Source: Sinorhizobium sp. 6-70 (GTDB lineage Bacteria > Pseudomonadota > Alphaproteobacteria > Rhizobiales > Rhizobiaceae). Taken from it: DNA of 64,000 bases. This document shows positions 20,394 to 28,968 of the stretch, one piece after another (the first letter of the stretch is position 1; each line of letters begins with the position of its first letter). Location of the stretch: contig NZ_JASKLS010000007.1 in NCBI RefSeq assembly GCF_030124375.1, positions 62,001-126,000 of the forward strand, in the 5' to 3' direction. The notes below the pieces were generated by a model that saw nothing but the letters and a program-made list of their open reading frames with translations, made no database searches and had not been told where the DNA came from. A program made the position numbers and the translations under genes.

Positions 20394-20711
20394 ATGAGGC
20401 CGGAAAAACTGGACGCCGAGGCTGTCGCCGAGCATTTGCACAAGATGGAAGGTTGGGTTCTTGCCGAGGACGGCGCATCGATCTGGAAGGCGTTTCGGTT
20501 CAAGAATTTTGCGGAGGCATTCAGCTTCATGACGCAATGCGCGCTTGCCGCAGAAAAGCTCGACCACCATCCCGAATGGTTCAACGTCTACAACAGGGTC
20601 GACGTCACGCTTTCGACGCATGATGCGAACGGGCTGACGGAGCTCGACTTCAAGCTGGCGGCAAAAATGGACCACGCGGCCGCCGGCCGGATGCCCGACC
20701 ATTTGAAATAG
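20394..20711 (+). CDS. phhB: Pterin-4a-carbinolamine dehydratase
   Basis: 105-aa enzyme that dehydrates 4a-hydroxytetrahydrobiopterin, recycling the pterin cofactor used by phenylalanine hydroxylase. Family signature [20 protein letters not shown] is complete (His-His-Pro triad), followed by [16 protein letters not shown] 20394. Stands alone between two family A repeats. Confidence 0.93.
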   Translation: MRPEKLDAEAVAEHLHKMEGWVLAEDGASIWKAFRFKNFAEAFSFMTQCALAAEKLDHHPEWFNVYNRVDVTLSTHDANGLTELDFKLAAKMDHAAAGRMPDHLK

Positions 20712-20747
20712 CAGACACCCTTCCCATATCAGGCTCCTGCATGTTTC

Positions 20748-20779
20748 TCTGCGCGTCTGAAAAGACGCGCGGCGCTGTA
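20748..20779 (-). repeat. Family A repeat, hairpin 1 only, reverse orientation
   Basis: TCTGCGCGTCT-GAAA-AGACGCGCGGCGCTGTAA. Sits in the leader of the YkvA-type gene; the open frame runs through it, which argues for the downstream start at 20804. Confidence 0.7.
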
Positions 20780-20803
20780 AGGCCCAAATCGGAAACGGAC
20801 GCG

Positions 20804-21184
20804 ATGGACGATATCAAGATCGGTGAAATTCTCCTTCCCGGCGAGGAATCCGAACAGGAGCGCCGGGAGCGCAAGGTACGCCGCCGGTTCTGGCCGACCT
20901 TTCGCCGCGCAGCCCGCCAGATTCCCTTCAGTCGCGACCTCGTCGCCGCCTATTATTGTGCGGTGGATCCGAAGACCCCGACGCGTACGCGCGGCATTCT
21001 GCTTGCAGCCCTTGCCTATTTCGTCCTGCCGCTCGACTTCGTGCCGGACATGCTGGCCGTCGTTGGCTTTTCCGACGACATCGCCGTGTTGACGGCCGCC
21101 TTCGCCGCGATCAGCGGCCAGATCAAGGAAGCGCATTACGCCAAGGCCGACGAAACCCTGCGTGACAGGCCGGATGAGGAATGA
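20804..21184 (+). CDS. YkvA/DUF1232 family protein
   Basis: 126-aa protein of unknown function. The DUF1232 core RGILLAALAYFVLPLDFVPDMLAVVGFSDDIAVL forms one or two hydrophobic helices with the conserved PLDxxPD motif, so it is probably a small membrane-associated protein; the N-terminus is highly charged. Start chosen at ATG 20804 because upstream codons come from a family A repeat. No operon partner. Confidence 0.85.
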   Translation: MDDIKIGEILLPGEESEQERRERKVRRRFWPTFRRAARQIPFSRDLVAAYYCAVDPKTPTRTRGILLAALAYFVLPLDFVPDMLAVVGFSDDIAVLTAAFAAISGQIKEAHYAKADETLRDRPDEE

Positions 21185-21647
21185 TCGCTACAGAGCCGCG
21201 CGTCTAATCAGACGTGCAAAGGTCGCTGTAGAACTTTGAGTTTCTGCGTGAGTGCGGGACCGCCGCATTTCTGCCTGAAAGACAAACTCTTGCCTGATTC
21301 TTTGTGCCATAGATTCCGCAAACGCCGCGGCTGTGGGCGAATAGGCTGCAGGACAGTGCGTTGCGCGAGATTTGAGACAGGGGACTCCTACCGGCCACGG
21401 CCCTCCAGAATTGACGATCGACCGAACCGGCAAATCCGCAGACACGAAGAAACGGCCCGCCGGACAAGCGCGCCGGCTTCGACTGCCGGGTGTGTCGCTG
21501 GCCCGTTTCGGGGCGGAAACGAGCGGATTGCAGTGATCGTTGACGGTTTAGTAACCTGAATTAAGTCAAAATAAATCAAATCGTGACTATGCGTTGCCCG
21601 TCTCACCTGTTTCGGGCAGTCGCAAGCAAGACAAGCGGCAGGACCTC
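21185..21647. other. Intergenic region upstream of the IalB-like gene
   Basis: 463 bp. 21190-21250 is a partial family A repeat. The rest has no convincing frame; 21540-21590 is AT-rich (AATTAAGTCAAAATAAATCAAATCG) and is the likely promoter zone of the downstream secreted-protein gene. Nothing else recognised. Confidence 0.5.
21190..21250 (+). repeat. Family A repeat, partial, forward orientation
   Basis: ACAGAGCCGCGCGTCT...AGACGTGCAAAGGTCGCTGT hairpin followed by AACTTTGAGTTTCTGCG; hairpin 2 is lost. Confidence 0.7.
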
Positions 21648-22151
21648 ATGTTTGTAAGAAAGATCGCAACTGCAATCGCACTCGTCATGGCAGCAGCCGG
21701 CGTTGCTTCCGCTCAATCTCCGACACGGATCCAGCAATTCAGCGCCTGGGGAGCCTATTCCTACCAGGCCGGCGGCGGCAAGGTCTGCTACGTCCTGTCC
21801 GTTCCACAGCAGAAGAGCCCCGCCGGTGTCGACCATGGCGATATCTTCTTCCTCGTCTCGCAGCGCCCGGGGCAGAACATCAGCTACGAACCTCAGGCGA
21901 TGATGGGTTATCCGCTGCAGGACAATTCCAAGGTCAATGTGGTCATCGACGGCAAGACTTTCGTGATGTTTACCAAGGGCAATTCCGCCTGGGTGGAAAA
22001 CGCTGCCGAAGAACCGGCGCTGGTGGCGGCGATGAAGTCGGGCAAGGACATGTCGGTCAACGCGAAGTCGCGCAAGGGAACCGCGACGTCCTATTCCTAT
22101 TCTCTCTCCGGCATTTCTGCCGCGCTGAAGCAGATCGAAGCCTGCAAGTAA
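21648..22151 (+). CDS. Invasion-associated locus B (IalB)-like secreted protein
   Basis: 167-aa periplasmic protein. Signal peptide of 22 residues (IATAIALVMAAAGVASA then QSPTRIQQ). The mature part (FSAWGAYSYQAGGGKVCYVLS, near-C-terminal IEACK) fits the IalB family, named from a Bartonella invasion gene but widespread in free-living Rhizobiales, so the name does not imply virulence. Two cysteines could form a disulfide. ATG 21648 with AGGAC upstream. Followed by a strong terminator. Confidence 0.8.
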   Translation: MFVRKIATAIALVMAAAGVASAQSPTRIQQFSAWGAYSYQAGGGKVCYVLSVPQQKSPAGVDHGDIFFLVSQRPGQNISYEPQAMMGYPLQDNSKVNVVIDGKTFVMFTKGNSAWVENAAEEPALVAAMKSGKDMSVNAKSRKGTATSYSYSLSGISAALKQIEACK

Positions 22152-22177
22152 CGTTAGATGCTTGAGCTATATCGCGA

Positions 22178-22206
22178 AGGCCGGCCCTCTGGACCGGCTT
22201 TTTTTG
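22178..22206 (+). terminator. Terminator of the IalB-like gene
   Basis: GCCGG-CCCTCTGGA-CCGGC stem (with two more C-G pairs inside) followed by seven T residues, 27 bases after the stop codon. Confidence 0.88.
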
Positions 22207-22217
22207 CGTTGGTAATT

Positions 22218-22330
22218 GCCCCTCACCCTAGCCCTCTCCCCGTTCTGACGGGGAGAGGGGATTGGGCGCGTGCGGCTTGTCCCTTCTCCCCGCCTGCGGG
22301 GAGAAGGTCGCGGCAGCGGGATGAGGGGCA
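22218..22330. repeat. Family B (RIME-like) repeat
   Basis: Begins CCCCTCACCCTAGCCCTC, contains CTCTCCCCGTTCTGACGGGGAGAG and CTTCTCCCCGCCTGCGGGGAGAAG palindromes, and ends GGGATGAGGGGC. Complete, in the opposite orientation to the copy at 5321. With the terminator it fills most of the 348-bp gap before rlmN; the remaining 22331-22499 holds the rlmN promoter. Confidence 0.87.
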
Positions 22331-22499
22331 AAAAAGCCCATGTCGACTCGCGGCGAAAAGAATGCTAAAGCGCCGCCAAATTTAGAGCCCCGCGCCCATT
22401 GCCGCGCTCGAAGGCTCGCCAGTTTTCAATTCGAGCATCGGAACATGATCCGGAACTTTCTCCGGACGGGCCGTCGCTGTTTGACAGGACATCGCAAGC

Positions 22500-23735
22500 A
22501 TGGCAGCCACTGAGATCTTGAACAGGGCGGACATTGTCAAGGCGCCACAGGTGCGCCTGGCGCCCCAGGCCGAGAAGCCATCGCTGATCGGTCTTGTGCG
22601 CGAAGACATGGCCAGGCTGCTCGTCGAACGGGGCGTGCCCGAGCGCCAGGTCAAGATGCGCGTGAGCCAGCTCTGGCACTGGCTCTACGTTCGCGGCGTT
22701 TCCGATTTCGATCAGATGTCGAACGTCTCCAAGGACATGCGCGAGATGCTCAAGGAGCATTTCACCATCGCCCGGCCGGAGATCGTCGAGGAGCAGATTT
22801 CGAACGACGGCACGCGCAAGTGGCTCTTACGCTTCCCGCCGCGCGGCGCTGGTCGCCCCGTCGAGATCGAGACCGTCTACATCCCGGAGGAAGGCCGCGG
22901 CACGCTCTGCATCTCGAGCCAGGTCGGCTGCACGCTCACCTGCTCCTTCTGTCACACCGGCACCCAGAAGCTGGTGCGCAACCTGACGGCGGAAGAAATT
23001 CTCGCCCAGTTGCTGCTTGCCCGCGACCGGCTCGGCGATTTCCCCGAACGCGATACGCCGCAGGGCGCCATAGTGCCTGCGGAAGGCCGCAAGATCACTA
23101 ATATCGTGATGATGGGCATGGGCGAGCCGCTCTACAATTTCGAGAACGTCAAGACCGCGCTCCTGATCGCGTCCGACGGCGACGGTCTCTCGCTCTCGAA
23201 GCGCCGCATCACCCTCTCGACTTCGGGCATCGTGCCGGAAATCTACCGCACCGGTGAGGAGATCGGCGTTATGCTGGCAATCTCGCTGCATGCCGTGCGC
23301 GACGACCTGCGCGACATGCTGGTGCCGATCAACAAGAAGTATCCGCTGAAGGACTTGATGGAGGCCTGCCGTGCCTATCCGGGCCTGTCGAACGCGCGCC
23401 GCATCACCTTCGAATATGTGATGCTGAAGGATGTCAACGATAGCCTCGAGGACGCCAAGGAACTGGTGAAGCTGCTGAAGGGCATTCCGGCCAAGATCAA
23501 CCTCATCCCCTTCAATCCGTGGCCGGGCACCAACTACCAGTGTTCGGACTGGGAGCAGATCGAGGCTTTCGCCGATTTCATCAACCAGGCCGGCTATGCC
23601 TCGCCGATCCGCACCCCGCGCGGCCGTGACATTCTCGCCGCCTGCGGCCAGCTCAAGTCGGAATCCGAACGCATGCGCAAGGTCGACCGCCTCGCCTTCG
23701 AGGCGATGATGATTGCCAATCACGGCGAGGACTGA
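22500..23735 (+). CDS. rlmN: Dual-specificity rRNA/tRNA methyltransferase RlmN
   Basis: Radical-SAM enzyme that methylates C2 of A2503 in 23S rRNA and A37 of some tRNAs. 411 aa with radical-SAM motif [11 protein letters not shown], the conserved [12 protein letters not shown] segment, [20 protein letters not shown], and the C-terminal methyl-carrier Cys in [12 protein letters not shown] 22500. Followed by a family B repeat rather than a classical terminator. Confidence 0.96.
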   Translation: MAATEILNRADIVKAPQVRLAPQAEKPSLIGLVREDMARLLVERGVPERQVKMRVSQLWHWLYVRGVSDFDQMSNVSKDMREMLKEHFTIARPEIVEEQISNDGTRKWLLRFPPRGAGRPVEIETVYIPEEGRGTLCISSQVGCTLTCSFCHTGTQKLVRNLTAEEILAQLLLARDRLGDFPERDTPQGAIVPAEGRKITNIVMMGMGEPLYNFENVKTALLIASDGDGLSLSKRRITLSTSGIVPEIYRTGEEIGVMLAISLHAVRDDLRDMLVPINKKYPLKDLMEACRAYPGLSNARRITFEYVMLKDVNDSLEDAKELVKLLKGIPAKINLIPFNPWPGTNYQCSDWEQIEAFADFINQAGYASPIRTPRGRDILAACGQLKSESERMRKVDRLAFEAMMIANHGED

Positions 23736-23776
23736 GCCGGGAAGGAGATGCGCGGGGCGGGTCGCGCTCAGGTTCG

Positions 23777-23906
23777 CCCCTCATCCGGCCTGCCGGCCAC
23801 CTTCTCCCCGCAGGCGGGGAGAAGGGACGATGCCGCGCTGTTCCAGTCCCCTCTCCCCGCGAGCGGGGAGAGGGTTAGTCCTCGGATTAAACCCGAGGAG
23901 AGGGGC
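23777..23906. repeat. Family B (RIME-like) repeat
   Basis: CCCCTCATCCGGCCTGCCGG start, CTTCTCCCCGCAGGCGGGGAGAAG and CCTCTCCCCGCGAGCGGGGAGAGG palindromes. Near the right end there is an extra CCTCGG...CCGAGG palindrome (TCCTCGGATTAAACCCGAGGA) not seen in the other copies. Confidence 0.87.
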
Positions 23907-24017
23907 AGAACCGGAGCGCGACGCGCAATCTCGATCGATGAAGAAGTTTGATGGATGAAGCTCTTTCCATCGATTGATTTCATTGCTCCGCTTTCCTAAG
24001 AAGGCGGCGAATTCATC

Positions 24018-24072
24018 TGGAGCGGGATGAGAAACATGCGAAGCGGTTCATCCGCCGGCATCCCGTTCGCCA
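24018..24072. repeat. Family D repeat next to the ABC binding-protein start
   Basis: GGAGCGGGATG...CATCCCGTTC inverted repeat around GAAGCGGTTCATCCGCC. Resembles a common rhizobial dispersed element; related sequence occurs at 51175-51347. Confidence 0.5.
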
Positions 24073-24086
24073 AACGGAGGACATCC

Positions 24087-25040
24087 ATGCGCTCACTTCT
24101 CATAGCTCTTGCCGCCACGGTGGCGCTCTCCCTGCCGGCGCGCGCAGACGAAGTTACGGTTGCCGTGACGGCAATCGTCGAGCATCCCGCCCTCGATGCT
24201 GCCCGCGACGGCGTCAAGGACGCGCTCGCTGCCGCCGGCTACAAGGAAGGCGAGAACCTCAAGTTCATCTACGAGTCGGCGCAGGGCAACCCGGCGACGG
24301 CGGCACAGATCGCCCGCCAGTTCGCCGGCGAAGCGCCGAGCGTCATCGTGCCGATCTCCACGCCCTCGGCGCAGGCGGTGGTTTCCTCGACACGTGACAT
24401 CCCGGTGGTCTTCACCGCCGTCTCCGACCCGCTCGGCGCGCAGCTCGTCAAGGACATGGACAAGCCCGGCGGCAACGTCACCGGCCTTTCCGACATGTCG
24501 CCGGTTGCCGAGCATGTGAAGCTGATCAAGGAGATCCTGCCGAACGTGAAATCGATCGGCTATCTCTACAATTCCGGTGAAGCGAACTCCGTATCCCTGC
24601 TTGCGGCGCTCAAGGCCGAAGCCGAAAAAGCAGGCCTGATCGTGGTCGAGTCCGCCGCAACGAAATCCGCAGAAGTCCAGGGTGCGGCCCGCGCCCTCGT
24701 CGGCCGCGCCGATGCGATCTACGTTCCGACCGACAACACGATCATCTCCGCGCTCGAAGGCGCCGTTGCCGTCGCCGAGGAAAGCAAGCTGCCGCTCTTC
24801 ACCGCCGATACGGACTCCGTTTCGCGCGGCTCGGTTGCGGCCCTTGGCTTCAACTACTACGACGTCGGCAAGCAGACCGGCGACGTTGTTGTCCGTATCC
24901 TGAAGGGTGAAAACCCGGGCGACATCGCGGTCAAGGTCGCGGCGGGCACCGACCTCGTGATCAACAAGGCTGCCGCCGCCAAGATGGGCGTGACCCTGCC
25001 GGAGAGCGTGGTCAAGCGCGCAACCCGCGTTATCGAATAA
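24087..25040 (+). CDS. ABC transporter substrate-binding protein, Trp/Tyr (PF04392) type
   Basis: 317-aa periplasmic binding protein. Signal peptide of about 20 residues (LLIALAATVALSLPARA), then EVTVAVTAIVEHPALDAARDG, the typical start of the tryptophan/tyrosine ABC binding family, and VPTDNTIISALE and SRGSVAALGFNYYDVGKQTG. Start ATG 24087 with GGAGGA seven bases upstream. Binds an unknown ligand, likely an aromatic amino acid or related compound. A stable hairpin separates it from the permease gene. Confidence 0.9.
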   Translation: MRSLLIALAATVALSLPARADEVTVAVTAIVEHPALDAARDGVKDALAAAGYKEGENLKFIYESAQGNPATAAQIARQFAGEAPSVIVPISTPSAQAVVSSTRDIPVVFTAVSDPLGAQLVKDMDKPGGNVTGLSDMSPVAEHVKLIKEILPNVKSIGYLYNSGEANSVSLLAALKAEAEKAGLIVVESAATKSAEVQGAARALVGRADAIYVPTDNTIISALEGAVAVAEESKLPLFTADTDSVSRGSVAALGFNYYDVGKQTGDVVVRILKGENPGDIAVKVAAGTDLVINKAAAAKMGVTLPESVVKRATRVIE

Positions 25041-25083
25041 CGACGGCGTTCCCTCGCGAACGCAATTTGGTTGCCTTTTTGCC

Positions 25084-25104
25084 GCCCCCGTTCCATACGG
25101 GGGC
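25084..25104 (+). other. Intercistronic hairpin between binding protein and permease genes
   Basis: GCCCCCGT-TCCAT-ACGGGGGC perfect stem, not followed by a T tract on the + strand. Best read as an mRNA-stabilising or partial-termination structure allowing more binding protein than permease. Confidence 0.65.
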
Positions 25105-25175
25105 GCTTCACTATTAACCAGATACGTTGCGCGGCAGGGCCTTGCGCGCAACACGATCGAAGAGGGCCGACAGCC

Positions 25176-26054
25176 TTGAGTCAAATCGCTTTTTGGGGAG
25201 CCGTGGAACTGGGGCTCGTCTATGCCTTTGTCGCCGTCGGCGTTTTCCTTGCCTTCCGCGTGCTCGACTTTCCTGACCTGACGGTCGACGGGTCGTTTCC
25301 GCTCGGCGCGGCGGTCACGGCGGTCCTGATCATTGCGGGCGTCAATCCGTGGCTCGCCGCAGCCGTCGCGATGGTCGCCGGTGCCGCGGCCGGCATGGTC
25401 ACTGCACTCCTCAACGTGCGGTTCCGCATCCTCAACCTGCTCGCCTCGATCCTGACGATGATCGCGCTCTTCTCGGTGAACCTGCGCGTCATGGGCAAGC
25501 CGAACGTCGCGCTGATCAATGCCGACACCATGCTGTCGCCGTTCTACGGATCGGGGCTCAGGGACTTCTACGTTCGCCCCCTCTTCGTCGGCATTCTTGT
25601 GCTGGTCGCCGTCGTCATCGTTTGGCGTTTTCTTGAAAGCGACGCGGGCCTCGCCATGCGGGCGACCGGCGCCAATGCGCGCATGGCCCGCGCGCAAGGG
25701 GTCGATACCAGCCGCCAGATCTATCTCGGCATGGCGATCTCCAACGCGCTTGTTGCCTTCGGCGGCGCACTCTTCGCCCAGACCAACGGCTTTGCCGACG
25801 TGACCTCGGGCGTCGGCACGATCGTCGTCGGGCTCGCGGCCGTCATCATCGGCGAAACGCTGTTCGGCGCCCGCGGCATCCTGATCGCACTCGCCGGCTG
25901 CGTGCTCGGCTCGATTCTCTACCGCATCGCCATCCAGCTCGCGCTCTCGACGGACATGCTCGGTCTGCAGGCCTCCGACCTCAACTTCGTGACCGCAGCG
26001 CTCGTCACCGTAGCGCTCGTCCTTCCTCGTCTGCGTCGCAGAGGTGCCGCATGA
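25176..26054 (+). CDS. ABC transporter permease (Trp/Tyr type, BPD_transp_2 fold)
   Basis: 292-aa inner-membrane permease with about eight to nine hydrophobic helices. Start region AFWGAVELGLVYAFVAVGVF and the motif FPDLTVDGSFPLGAAV are typical of this permease family; the branched-chain-amino-acid-type loop is GANARMARAQGVDTSR. Start inferred at TTG 25176; the open frame continues upstream into the hairpin region with no plausible N-terminus. Overlaps the ATPase gene by four bases. Confidence 0.88.
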   Translation: MSQIAFWGAVELGLVYAFVAVGVFLAFRVLDFPDLTVDGSFPLGAAVTAVLIIAGVNPWLAAAVAMVAGAAAGMVTALLNVRFRILNLLASILTMIALFSVNLRVMGKPNVALINADTMLSPFYGSGLRDFYVRPLFVGILVLVAVVIVWRFLESDAGLAMRATGANARMARAQGVDTSRQIYLGMAISNALVAFGGALFAQTNGFADVTSGVGTIVVGLAAVIIGETLFGARGILIALAGCVLGSILYRIAIQLALSTDMLGLQASDLNFVTAALVTVALVLPRLRRRGAA

Positions 26055-26845
26055 TCAGCGTCAAGAACATCAAGGTCGTTTTCGGCAAGGGCACACCCTT
26101 GCAGAAGCAAGCATTGAACGGCGTAAGCCTGACGATCGAGCAGGGTTCGTTCGTCACCGTGATAGGCTCGAACGGGGCCGGCAAATCGACGCTGCTCGGC
26201 GTGCTCGCCGGAGACGTCCTGCCGAGCGAAGGCGAGGTAACGATCGGGCACACGGACGTCACCCGCAAGGGAACGGCGGCGCGCGCCGGCCTCGTTGCGC
26301 GCGTGTTCCAGGATCCGCTTACCGGCAGTTGCGGCACGCTCTCGATCGAGGAGAACCTGGCGCTCGCCGCCAGGCGCGGTGAAAGCCGCGGCCTGACGCC
26401 GGCGCTGGGCGCGAAGCGTCGCGAGCATTTCCGCGAGCGGATCGCCGAACTCAATCTCGGCCTCGAAAATCGCCTCGGCGATCGCATGGATCTCCTGTCC
26501 GGCGGCCAGAGGCAGGCAGTGTCGCTGGTGATGGCGACGCTGGCCGGATCGGAAGTTCTGCTTCTCGACGAACACACCGCGGCGCTCGATCCGGGCATGG
26601 CGGAATTCGTCATGAATCTCACGCAGAAGATCGTCACCGAGCGCAAGCTGACGACGATGATGGTCACCCATTCGATGCGTCAGGCGCTCGACTATGGCCA
26701 CCGCACGATCATGCTGCACGGCGGCGAAATCGTGCTCGATGTCGCCGGCGACAGCCGCAAGACGCTGCAGGTCGAGGATCTTATTGCCATGTTCCGCCGC
26801 ATCCGCGGCCAGACGCTCGACGACGACGCGCTGCTGATCGGGTAA
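26051..26845 (+). CDS. ABC transporter ATP-binding protein
   Basis: 264-aa ATPase of the transporter encoded by the two genes before it. Walker A GSNGAGKST near residue 40, Q-loop VFQDPLTG, signature LSGGQRQA, Walker B VLLLDEHTAALD (His in place of the usual Pro after Glu, common in this subfamily), and switch His in VTHSMRQA. ATGA overlap with the permease gene. Confidence 0.91.
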   Translation: MISVKNIKVVFGKGTPLQKQALNGVSLTIEQGSFVTVIGSNGAGKSTLLGVLAGDVLPSEGEVTIGHTDVTRKGTAARAGLVARVFQDPLTGSCGTLSIEENLALAARRGESRGLTPALGAKRREHFRERIAELNLGLENRLGDRMDLLSGGQRQAVSLVMATLAGSEVLLLDEHTAALDPGMAEFVMNLTQKIVTERKLTTMMVTHSMRQALDYGHRTIMLHGGEIVLDVAGDSRKTLQVEDLIAMFRRIRGQTLDDDALLIG

Positions 26846-26858
26846 AAGGCCGACCGGC

Positions 26859-27500
26859 TCAGCGCGCCTGCGTCAGAAAAATCTTGACCGCGAAGATCGA
26901 GAAGACGCCGGCGAAGCTGAAGTCAAGAGCGCGCATGAAGCGCTTGTTCTTCTGCAGCCAGGCGGCGAGCCAATCGGCGGCAAGCACCACCATCGCATTC
27001 ACCGGCATGCCGATGACGATGAAGAAGAAGCCCAGGAACAGGAGCTTGCTCGTGACCGACGGATCGGTCGCGCTGACGAACTGCGGCAGGAAGGTCATGA
27101 AGAAGATCACGACCTTCGGGTTGAGGATGTTCACCCAGAAGCCGGTCGCGACGTTCGCAAAGGCGGTTCCTTTCGCCCCGTCGATCTTCTTTACCGAAAG
27201 CGTCGAGCCGTGGCGCATTGCCTGGACGGCAAGCCAGAAGAGGTAGGCAGCACCACCTGTCTTCAGCACCAGGAAGGCGGTCGGCGACGCGGTGATCAGC
27301 GCCGAAATGCCGAAGGCGACGAGCATCGTGTGAACGACGATTCCGAGGCCGGTGCCGAGCACGACGAAAAGTGCGGCCTTCCTTCCTTGCGCCAGGGACC
27401 GGCTGATCGAAAGCGTCATGTCCGGTCCGGGCGTTGCCGCCAGAAGCAGGCTGGCGGCGGCAAAGGCGAGCAGCGTCGGCAGGCTGGGCACGAAGTCCAT
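26859..27500 (-). CDS. LysE/RhtB family amino-acid exporter
   Basis: 213-aa membrane protein with six hydrophobic helices. Family motifs: LAATPGPDMTLSISRSLAQGRKAAL near residue 22 and GFWVNILNPKVVIFFMTFLP near residue 118. Predicted to export amino acids such as homoserine, threonine or lysine; the substrate cannot be told from sequence. Convergent with the ABC ATPase gene (13-base gap), divergent from argG. Confidence 0.9.
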   Translation of the reverse strand: MDFVPSLPTLLAFAAASLLLAATPGPDMTLSISRSLAQGRKAALFVVLGTGLGIVVHTMLVAFGISALITASPTAFLVLKTGGAAYLFWLAVQAMRHGSTLSVKKIDGAKGTAFANVATGFWVNILNPKVVIFFMTFLPQFVSATDPSVTSKLLFLGFFFIVIGMPVNAMVVLAADWLAAWLQKNKRFMRALDFSFAGVFSIFAVKIFLTQAR

Positions 27501-27728
27501 GAGAGGTTTCCTCCATGAGATGATTGCCGGTGATACCGCCCGTCAGGCTCTTTTGCCAGCGGATTCGCATGTCCGCGCGCGATAGCGGCCGTTGCGGCGT
27601 CTCCCGGCATGTCAATTTTCGCCGGGCGCCGCTGTAATGCTTGTATCCCTTCAAGTTCTGGCTAAAGTGCCGCAGATTTTGCACGCGGCATTGCCGCCCT
27701 CCCCAGAGCAAGCAGACGGACAAAAACC

Positions 27729-28946
27729 ATGGCATCGCATAAAGACGTGAAGAAGGTCGTTCTCGCCTATTCCGGCGGTCTCGACACCTCGATCATCCTC
27801 AAATGGCTGCAGACGGAACTCGGCGCCGAAGTGGTAACCTTCACCGCCGACCTCGGCCAGGGCGAGGAACTGGAGCCGGCGCGCAAGAAGGCCGAAATGC
27901 TCGGCATCAAGGAAATCTATATCGAGGACGTGCGCGAGGAGTTCGTGCGTGACTTCGTCTTCCCGATGTTCCGCGCCAATGCCGTCTATGAGGGCGTCTA
28001 CCTGCTCGGCACCTCGATCGCCCGTCCGCTGATCTCCAAGCACCTGATCGACATCGCCAAGAAGACCGGCGCCGACGCGATCGCCCATGGCGCAACCGGC
28101 AAGGGCAACGACCAGGTCCGCTTCGAGCTTTCGGCCTATGCCTTGAACCCGGACATCAAGATCATCGCGCCCTGGCGCGACTGGTCGTTCAAGAGCCGCA
28201 CCGACCTGCTCGAATTCGCCGAGAAGCACCAGATCCCGGTCGCCAAGGACAAGAAGGGCGAAGCGCCCTTCTCCGTCGACGCCAACCTGTTGCACTCCTC
28301 CTCCGAGGGCAAGGTGCTGGAGGATCCGGCGCAGGAAGCTCCCGAATATGTGCATATGCGCACGATCTCGCCGGAAGCTGCACCCGACAAGGCGACCGTC
28401 ATCAAGGTCGGCTTCGAGCGCGGCGATGCGGTTTCGATCAACGGCGTGCGCATGTCGCCGGCGACGCTTCTCGCCAAGCTCAATGAATATGGCCGCGACA
28501 ACGGCATCGGCCGCATCGACCTCGTCGAGAACCGCTTCGTCGGCATGAAGTCGCGCGGCGTCTACGAAACACCCGGCGGCACCATCCTGCTGGCCGCGCA
28601 CCGCGCAATCGAAAGCGTCACGCTCGACCGCGGCGCCGCGCACTTGAAGGACGAGCTGATGCCGCGCTATGCCGAGCTCATTTACTATGGCTTCTGGTTC
28701 TCGCCGGAACGCGAAATGCTGCAGGCGGCGATCGACAAGAGCCAGGAGCATGTCGAAGGCGAAGTGACGCTGAAGCTCTACAAGGGCAATGTCATGGTTA
28801 CCGGCCGCGAGAGCGCGAAGTCGCTCTATTCCGACAAGCTCGTCACCTTCGAGGACGACCAGGGCGCCTACGACCAGAAGGACGCCGCCGGCTTCATCAA
28901 GCTCAATGCGTTGCGCCTGCGCACGCTTGCGGCGCGTAATCGCTAA
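27729..28946 (+). CDS. argG: Argininosuccinate synthase
   Basis: Joins citrulline and aspartate with ATP cleavage to give argininosuccinate, the penultimate step of arginine synthesis. 405 aa. ATP-pyrophosphatase P-loop AYSGGLDTS at residues 13-21, citrulline/aspartate-binding [14 protein letters not shown] near 118, and substrate-binding [12 protein letters not shown] near 272. ATG 27729. Monocistronic; its terminator lies inside the 3' end of the convergent bcr-type gene. Confidence 0.97.
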   Translation: MASHKDVKKVVLAYSGGLDTSIILKWLQTELGAEVVTFTADLGQGEELEPARKKAEMLGIKEIYIEDVREEFVRDFVFPMFRANAVYEGVYLLGTSIARPLISKHLIDIAKKTGADAIAHGATGKGNDQVRFELSAYALNPDIKIIAPWRDWSFKSRTDLLEFAEKHQIPVAKDKKGEAPFSVDANLLHSSSEGKVLEDPAQEAPEYVHMRTISPEAAPDKATVIKVGFERGDAVSINGVRMSPATLLAKLNEYGRDNGIGRIDLVENRFVGMKSRGVYETPGGTILLAAHRAIESVTLDRGAAHLKDELMPRYAELIYYGFWFSPEREMLQAAIDKSQEHVEGEVTLKLYKGNVMVTGRESAKSLYSDKLVTFEDDQGAYDQKDAAGFIKLNALRLRTLAARNR

Positions 28947-28968
28947 ACGTTGGCTATAGCAGTTGGAA

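Larger units (their letters stand above)
23736..24086. other. Intergenic region with two different repeat elements
   Basis: 351 bp between rlmN and an ABC binding-protein gene. Holds a family B repeat (23777-23906) and a family D element (24018-24072) directly before the ribosome-binding site. 23930-23985 has an imperfect inverted repeat around GATCGATG/CATCGATTG. Confidence 0.55.

Noticed and set aside
26561..26610. Damaged Walker B (DEHTAALD) in the Trp/Tyr-type ATPase
   Set aside because: The catalytic Asp-Glu pair is intact; His after Glu occurs normally in this subfamily.
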